Below, one piece after another: positions 7,040 to 9,883 of a stretch of 9,883 nt of DNA (its first letter is position 1; every line of letters begins with the position of its first letter). Origin of the DNA: Planctomycetota bacterium (GTDB taxonomy: Bacteria; Planctomycetota; SZUA-567); contig JAITKH010000029.1 of the NCBI GenBank assembly GCA_031278535.1, positions 1 to 9,883 of the forward strand, written 5' to 3'. The position numbers and the translations under genes were made by a program. Under the pieces are notes generated by a model. It saw only the letters and a list, made by a program, of their open reading frames with translations. It had not been told where the DNA came from and did not search any database.

Positions 7040-7053
7040 TGAAACGTTTTACA
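7040..7053 (-). promoter_or_regulatory. LacI-type operator over the regulator promoter
   Basis: On the plus strand TGAAACGTTTTACA contains the perfect palindrome AAACGTTT (7042-7049) with central CG and TGA/ACA flanks, the classic LacI-family operator shape. It covers the -10 box (7046-7051) of the minus-strand promoter and ends 14 bases before the TTG start, so binding would block initiation and give autoregulation. Which protein binds is inferred. Confidence 0.6.
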
Positions 7054-7074
7054 TGAAATGATCCGGATTGTCAA
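7046..7074 (-). promoter_or_regulatory. Sigma-70-type promoter for the regulator and sugar-acid cluster
   Basis: On the minus strand a perfect TTGACA (7074-7069) is followed after 17 bases by TAAAAC (7051-7046), four of six matches to the -10 consensus. Initiation would fall near 7039, giving a leader of only about 14 bases before the TTG start codon. This should drive the lacI-rraA-SDR-uxuA genes and possibly the transporter. Confidence 0.6.
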
Positions 7075-7137
7075 TACAAAAAACGGTTAAAATTCGCACG
7101 TCTCCGAGAGATCGCAAACCCGTCGTTTCCCCTTTTC

Positions 7138-7168
7138 CCGGAAAACGAGAAAAAAAAGCGTTTTTCCC
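7138..7168 (+). promoter_or_regulatory. Operator-like A-tract/T-tract element matching the dctP upstream region
   Basis: CCGGAAAACGAG is followed by eight A, GCG, five T and CCC. The A-tract and T-tract form an imperfect inverted repeat around GCG. The minus strand upstream of dctP carries CCGGAAACGAGAA, then ACGCTTTTTCC, and both elements are followed by TTGCGGC. The element directly precedes the plus-strand promoter, so a bound repressor could affect it; it also lies about 100 bases upstream of the regulator's own transcription start. Confidence 0.45.
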
Positions 7169-7196
7169 TTGCGGCACCGATTTTACAGGTTATAAT
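7169..7196 (+). promoter_or_regulatory. Plus-strand promoter for the RlmJ-like gene
   Basis: A perfect TATAAT at 7191-7196 has TTGCGG at 7169-7174, 16 bases upstream, as a three-of-six -35 box. Transcription would start near 7203. This makes the ATG at 7195 an unlikely start codon, because it would be upstream of the transcript, and supports starting the downstream protein at 7282. The hydrogenase-type genes further right could be read through from here. Confidence 0.55.
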
Positions 7197-7221
7197 GAGT
7201 GGTAGTAGGGATTTTTTTCTC

Positions 7222-7247
7222 CAACCAAGGCATAACATCCTTGGTTG
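7222..7247 (+). other. Leader hairpin upstream of the RlmJ-like gene
   Basis: CAACCAAGG (7222-7230) and CCTTGGTTG (7239-7247) are perfect nine-base inverted copies with an eight-base loop. Five T follow at 7255-7259, seven bases beyond the stem. It lies in the predicted 5' leader, about 35 bases before the ATG at 7282. It could be an attenuator or a protein-binding site, but the T-run is too far from the stem for a textbook terminator. Confidence 0.5.
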
Positions 7248-7281
7248 TGGCAGGTTTTTCGATTGCATCGGTCCCATTGGC

Positions 7282-8085
7282 ATGGCGGCGAGCGGCTGGA
7301 AGTGGAAAGGCAGGGACGGCAGCCGGGGCGGACTGTTATACGAAGCCGGCAACTGGGGCGACATCCTCAAACTGCTGTGGCTCTCGGCCACTATTCGCTG
7401 GAAAGCCGGCGCCGGAAAAATCGAATATCTGGATCCCTTTGCCGGCGACGTTGTCTACCCTTTATCCCGGGATACGGTTCTCAGGGTACGCGTTTTGGAA
7501 CTGGAGGGATTCGAGACTGTTCGTACATTCCTCGCGGAGAAGAATGAATGGCCGTCGGCCGCGACGATGGCCGGTTTGTTGCCAGTGGGAAAGCGATCGG
7601 TTTTCGATGCCGATCCCGAAAAACGGGGGCGTTGGCGGGAAACGCCCGGCGTTTCGGTTCTAGAGGGCATATCCGGCTGGGAAATCCTGGCGTCCAGGCA
7701 TCCCGATCCCTGCGAACTCAGACTGGTCGATCCCTATGATTTCCTGGCCGGGTGGCAGGACTTTCTGCCAATCGTGTCCGGTCCGGCGTCCGGGGCTTCG
7801 ACGCTGCTGTACGTGTACAACCGATCAGCCGGCGGCAGCCAGGCTTTTGCCGCTTTCCGGGCGTTCCGTTCCGCCCTCATTGCAGCAAGAAGCGGTCTTC
7901 CCGGTTACTGCGGCCGGGCGGCGGGCGATGTTTTTTTGCCCCGGGCGCATCACGAGATATATTTTCTGCCCTCCCGTGACGACGCCGGGAGAAGGGATTT
8001 TTCCGTCCTTGCCGAAACGTTGGGACGCGTCTCGAAAGGACTGGCCGCCGCGCAGGCGGCGGCGGCGACGTTTGGCAGTTTATGA
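7282..8085 (+). CDS. Hypothetical protein distantly resembling RlmJ 23S rRNA methyltransferase
   Basis: A 267-residue soluble protein. YEAGNWGDILKLLWL (20-34) resembles the RlmJ N-terminus F-H-A-G-N-x-A-D-V-L-K-H, and IEYLDPFAGDVVYPL (47-61) resembles its SAM-binding segment (D-T-H-A-G-x-G-x-Y-x-L). CELRLVDPYDFLAGW (144-158) aligns with RlmJ's L-I-D-P-P-Y-E motif IV, but here it reads DPYDF, so the second Pro of the N6-adenine methylation motif is missing. The C-terminus (about 250-264) is an Ala-rich helix. The frame is open from an ATG at 7195, but that codon overlaps the -10 box; the ATG at 7282 gives a family-like N-terminus although its ribosome site is weak. Length is close to RlmJ. Methyltransferase activity is uncertain, and it may be a repurposed fold. 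The next gene starts 76 bases later. Confidence 0.6.
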   Translation: MAASGWKWKGRDGSRGGLLYEAGNWGDILKLLWLSATIRWKAGAGKIEYLDPFAGDVVYPLSRDTVLRVRVLELEGFETVRTFLAEKNEWPSAATMAGLLPVGKRSVFDADPEKRGRWRETPGVSVLEGISGWEILASRHPDPCELRLVDPYDFLAGWQDFLPIVSGPASGASTLLYVYNRSAGGSQAFAAFRAFRSALIAARSGLPGYCGRAAGDVFLPRAHHEIYFLPSRDDAGRRDFSVLAETLGRVSKGLAAAQAAAATFGSL

Positions 8086-8161
8086 CAAGGATGGCGCCGG
8101 TTCTCTCGTTCCGACGATTCAGAAACGGAAGTTTTGCAACAACGCAGGAAAGGAATGATCT

Positions 8162-8680
8162 ATGGCAGTCACGCCGTCGGAAAGTGCCAGCGTAATTGAA
8201 AAGACGAAGAGCGATCCGGACGTCGAGGCCGCGGTCCGCAAATGGAAAAACAAGCGCGGTTCCCTCATCATGGTATTGCATGAAATACAAAATTCAAGAG
8301 GATATGTTCCTCGCGATGTAGCTCTTTACCTCTCGCGGGAATTGTCCGTGCCTCTTGCCAGCATTTACGAGGCGCTTACTTTCTACCATTATTTTAAGCT
8401 GGAGCCGCCCGGAAAGGCTGTCATCTCCGTCTGCACCGGGACTGCCTGCTACCTGAAAGGATCCCAGGCGGTGGTGGATGAATTCAGCCGGGAGATCGAC
8501 TGCGCGGTCGGCGCCTCCACCGAGGACAGGATGTTCCACCTCCAGTGCGTCCGTTGCGTCGGCTGTTGCGGGCTGGCGCCGGTGGCCATAGTCAACGGCA
8601 AGACCTACGGCCGCCTGACCCCGGCCGACGTCAAAAAAATCGTCCATGAATGGCGCGAGCATTTTGCCGTGGAGACATGA
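8162..8680 (+). CDS. hndA: NuoE/HndA-type [2Fe-2S] subunit of NAD(P)H dehydrogenase or bifurcating hydrogenase
   Basis: A 172-residue protein of the thioredoxin-like ferredoxin family (complex I 24-kDa, NuoE, HndA, HydC). An N-terminal helical region includes SLIMVLHEIQNSRGYVPRDV (34-53). The cluster ligands are Cys91 and Cys96 (VCTGTAC) and Cys132 and Cys136 (CVGCC), the standard CX4C...CX3C arrangement; an extra Cys135 sits beside the last ligand. It passes electrons to or from the FMN subunit encoded next. The ATG at 8162 has AAGGAATGATCT upstream. Length matches HndA/HydC (about 160-175). With the following NuoF-type gene it could belong to an [FeFe]-hydrogenase or an NAD-linked formate dehydrogenase; the absence of neighbouring complex I genes here argues against complex I. 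Confidence 0.93.
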   Translation: MAVTPSESASVIEKTKSDPDVEAAVRKWKNKRGSLIMVLHEIQNSRGYVPRDVALYLSRELSVPLASIYEALTFYHYFKLEPPGKAVISVCTGTACYLKGSQAVVDEFSREIDCAVGASTEDRMFHLQCVRCVGCCGLAPVAIVNGKTYGRLTPADVKKIVHEWREHFAVET

Positions 8681-8681
8681 G

Positions 8682-8719
8682 CCGGAATTCGCCGCCAATG
8701 GCGGATGATTGCCGGTTTT
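8682..8719 (+). other. Bulged intercistronic hairpin between the NuoE- and NuoF-type genes
   Basis: Immediately after the NuoE-type stop codon, CCGG-AAT (8682-8688) can pair with ATT-G-CCGG (8708-8715, one bulged G), enclosing an inner stem CCGCC/GGCGG (8692-8696 with 8700-8704). TTTT follows at 8716-8719. It resembles a weak terminator or RNA-stability element in the 76-base gap. It probably tunes, rather than ends, transcription, since the next gene belongs to the same complex. Confidence 0.35.
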
Positions 8720-8756
8720 CCAGATGACGTGCGGTCGTGCCATGAGGAGTGAAGTC

Positions 8757-9883
8757 ATGCCGAAGGTCGATTTGAAACAAATTCGCGAGAAAAAGCAGGT
8801 GGAAAACGAGTCGTACACCGCCCGTCTCTTTGTCTGCTCTTCCACCGGATGCATTGCCTCGGGATGCAAGATGGTGATGGCGGCGGTCCAAAGCGGCTTG
8901 AAATCTCACGGCCTCGACAAGGAGGTTCTGATCGTGCCGACCGGCTGCATGGGGTTGTGCAGCCACGGTCCGCTCATCAGGGTCGAAATAAAAGCCCTGC
9001 CCCCGGTGCTCTATGTCGAGATGAACGACATGCTGTCGCGGCTGATGGTGGCCGAGCACTTGGAGCCGGCCATCAAGCGCCCGGACATATTCGACGGCGT
9101 GCCCGATTTTCTGCTCGCCCATACCATCAGCCTCGACACCCCTTTTTTCACCGACCAAGTCAAGGTGGTTCTCGCCAATTCCGGCCGGATTGTTCCCGAA
9201 TCGATCGACGACTATATCGCCGACGGAGGCTACCAGGCGCTCGAACGGGTGTTGACGACCATGGCGCCGGAGGATGTGATCAAGGAAATCCTGGCGAGCG
9301 GCCTTCGGGGCCGGGGCGGCGGCGGATTTCCCACCGGTAGAAAATGGGATCTCACCGCCAGGGTCAAGGGCGACGAGAAATTCATCCTCTGCAACGGCGA
9401 CGAAGGCGATCCGGGCGCCTATATGGACCGCTCGGTGCTTGAGGGCAATCCCCATGCGGTGATCGAAGGGATGCTGATAGCCGGCTATGCCATCGGGGCC
9501 ACCTCGGGGTGGTTCTATGTGCGGGCGGAGTATCCCCTGGCGGTGGAACGGCTGGACAAGGCGATCAAGGCAGCCCGCCGCTACAACCTGATCGGGAAGG
9601 ACATACTGGGAACGGGCCGCAATCTCGACGTCGATATTCGTCTCGGCGCCGGAGCCTTCGTCTGCGGCGAGGAGACCGCCCTCATCGCTTCCATCGAGGG
9701 CCGACGCGGCAATCCGACGACCAGGCCGCCTTATCCGGCGGTCAAGGGCTTGTGGCAAAAGCCCAGTTGCGTCAACAATGTCGAGACGCTTGCCAACGTT
9801 CCCACCATCATCAACCGGGGGGGGGCATGGTTCGCTTCCATGGGCACGGAAAAATCGAAAGGGACCAAGGTTTTCGCCCTCAC
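8757..9883 (+). CDS. hndC: NuoF/HndC/HydB-type NADH-binding flavoprotein subunit, incomplete at window edge
   Basis: The open frame runs off the right edge after 375 residues. Residues about 20-110 form an N-terminal thioredoxin-like [2Fe-2S] domain with Cys27/Cys32 and Cys64/Cys68 (TGCMGLC). That domain is absent from complex I NuoF but present in HydB/HndC hydrogenase subunits. The FMN/NAD-binding part follows: GLRGRGGGGFPTGRKW (182-197), CNGDEGDPGAYMDRS (212-226), RLGAGAFVCGEETALI (295-310), the Arg/Asn/Pro-rich GRRGNPTTRPP (315-325) and CVNNVETLANVPTI (338-351). The SLBB-like region and C-terminal [4Fe-4S] cysteines lie outside. The ATG at 8757 has AGGAG nearby; an in-frame ATG at 8742 is possible but lacks a ribosome site. 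It would oxidise or reduce NAD(H) and exchange electrons with the preceding subunit, probably feeding a hydrogenase catalytic subunit beyond the edge. A run of nine G lies at 9817-9825. Confidence 0.93.
   Translation, partial: MPKVDLKQIREKKQVENESYTARLFVCSSTGCIASGCKMVMAAVQSGLKSHGLDKEVLIVPTGCMGLCSHGPLIRVEIKALPPVLYVEMNDMLSRLMVAEHLEPAIKRPDIFDGVPDFLLAHTISLDTPFFTDQVKVVLANSGRIVPESIDDYIADGGYQALERVLTTMAPEDVIKEILASGLRGRGGGGFPTGRKWDLTARVKGDEKFILCNGDEGDPGAYMDRSVLEGNPHAVIEGMLIAGYAIGATSGWFYVRAEYPLAVERLDKAIKAARRYNLIGKDILGTGRNLDVDIRLGAGAFVCGEETALIASIEGRRGNPTTRPPYPAVKGLWQKPSCVNNVETLANVPTIINRGGAWFASMGTEKSKGTKVFAL

Noticed and set aside
7195..7281. N-terminal extension of the RlmJ-like protein from the ATG at 7195
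   Set aside because: The ATG overlaps the TATAAT box and would precede the transcript; the extension spans the leader hairpin and has no resemblance to the family. It remains a minor alternative if another promoter is used.
8631..9758. A 375-codon minus-strand open frame
   Set aside because: It is antisense to the clearly recognisable NuoF-type gene and shows no motif of its own.

Overview
The window looks like the chromosome of an anaerobic bacterium with an outer membrane. It carries a periplasmic TRAP solute uptake system and the start of a flavin/iron-sulfur NADH dehydrogenase module of the kind found in electron-bifurcating [FeFe]-hydrogenases. DNA is fairly GC-rich with GC-rich third codon positions, and genes are tightly packed. 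I cannot assign a phylum; a gut-type or sediment fermenter is a guess. No rRNA, tRNA, CRISPR array, insertion sequence or phage gene is visible.

Left and centre (about 76-7025, all minus strand). Read in the direction of transcription, this is a sugar-acid utilisation cluster: a LacI-family regulator (7025 to 5954, broken by two apparent one-base deletions), an RraA/class II pyruvate-aldolase-like protein (5909-5241), a short-chain dehydrogenase (5207-4437), a mannonate dehydratase (UxuA) family TIM-barrel protein (4298-3321), then a TRAP transporter: binding protein DctP (3137-2142), small membrane subunit DctQ (1984-1451) and large permease DctM (1362-76). Inferred logic: DctPQM imports a hexuronate or aldonate, the dehydrogenase interconverts a keto-uronate and an aldonate, the UxuA-like enzyme dehydrates it to a 2-keto-3-deoxy acid, and the RraA-like protein may cleave that to pyruvate plus an aldehyde. 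No kinase or KDPG aldolase is in view.

Regulation. A TTGACA promoter with 17-bp spacing drives the minus-strand cluster. A LacI-type palindrome lies on its -10 box. A composite motif upstream of dctP recurs on the plus strand upstream of the divergent gene, suggesting shared control. Several perfect hairpins sit in intergenic gaps: upstream of dctP, between dctP and dctQ, and in the leader of the plus-strand gene.

Right (7026-9883, plus strand). After the divergent regulatory region comes a diverged protein resembling the RlmJ 23S rRNA methyltransferase (7282-8085), then a NuoE/HndA-type [2Fe-2S] subunit (8162-8680) and a NuoF/HndC/HydB-type flavoprotein (8757 to the window edge, incomplete). 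The order and the N-terminal thioredoxin-like [2Fe-2S] domain on the NuoF-type protein fit a HydC-HydB-HydA type hydrogenase operon, but the catalytic subunit would lie outside the window. Bases 1-75 downstream of dctM contain no gene and no convincing terminator.
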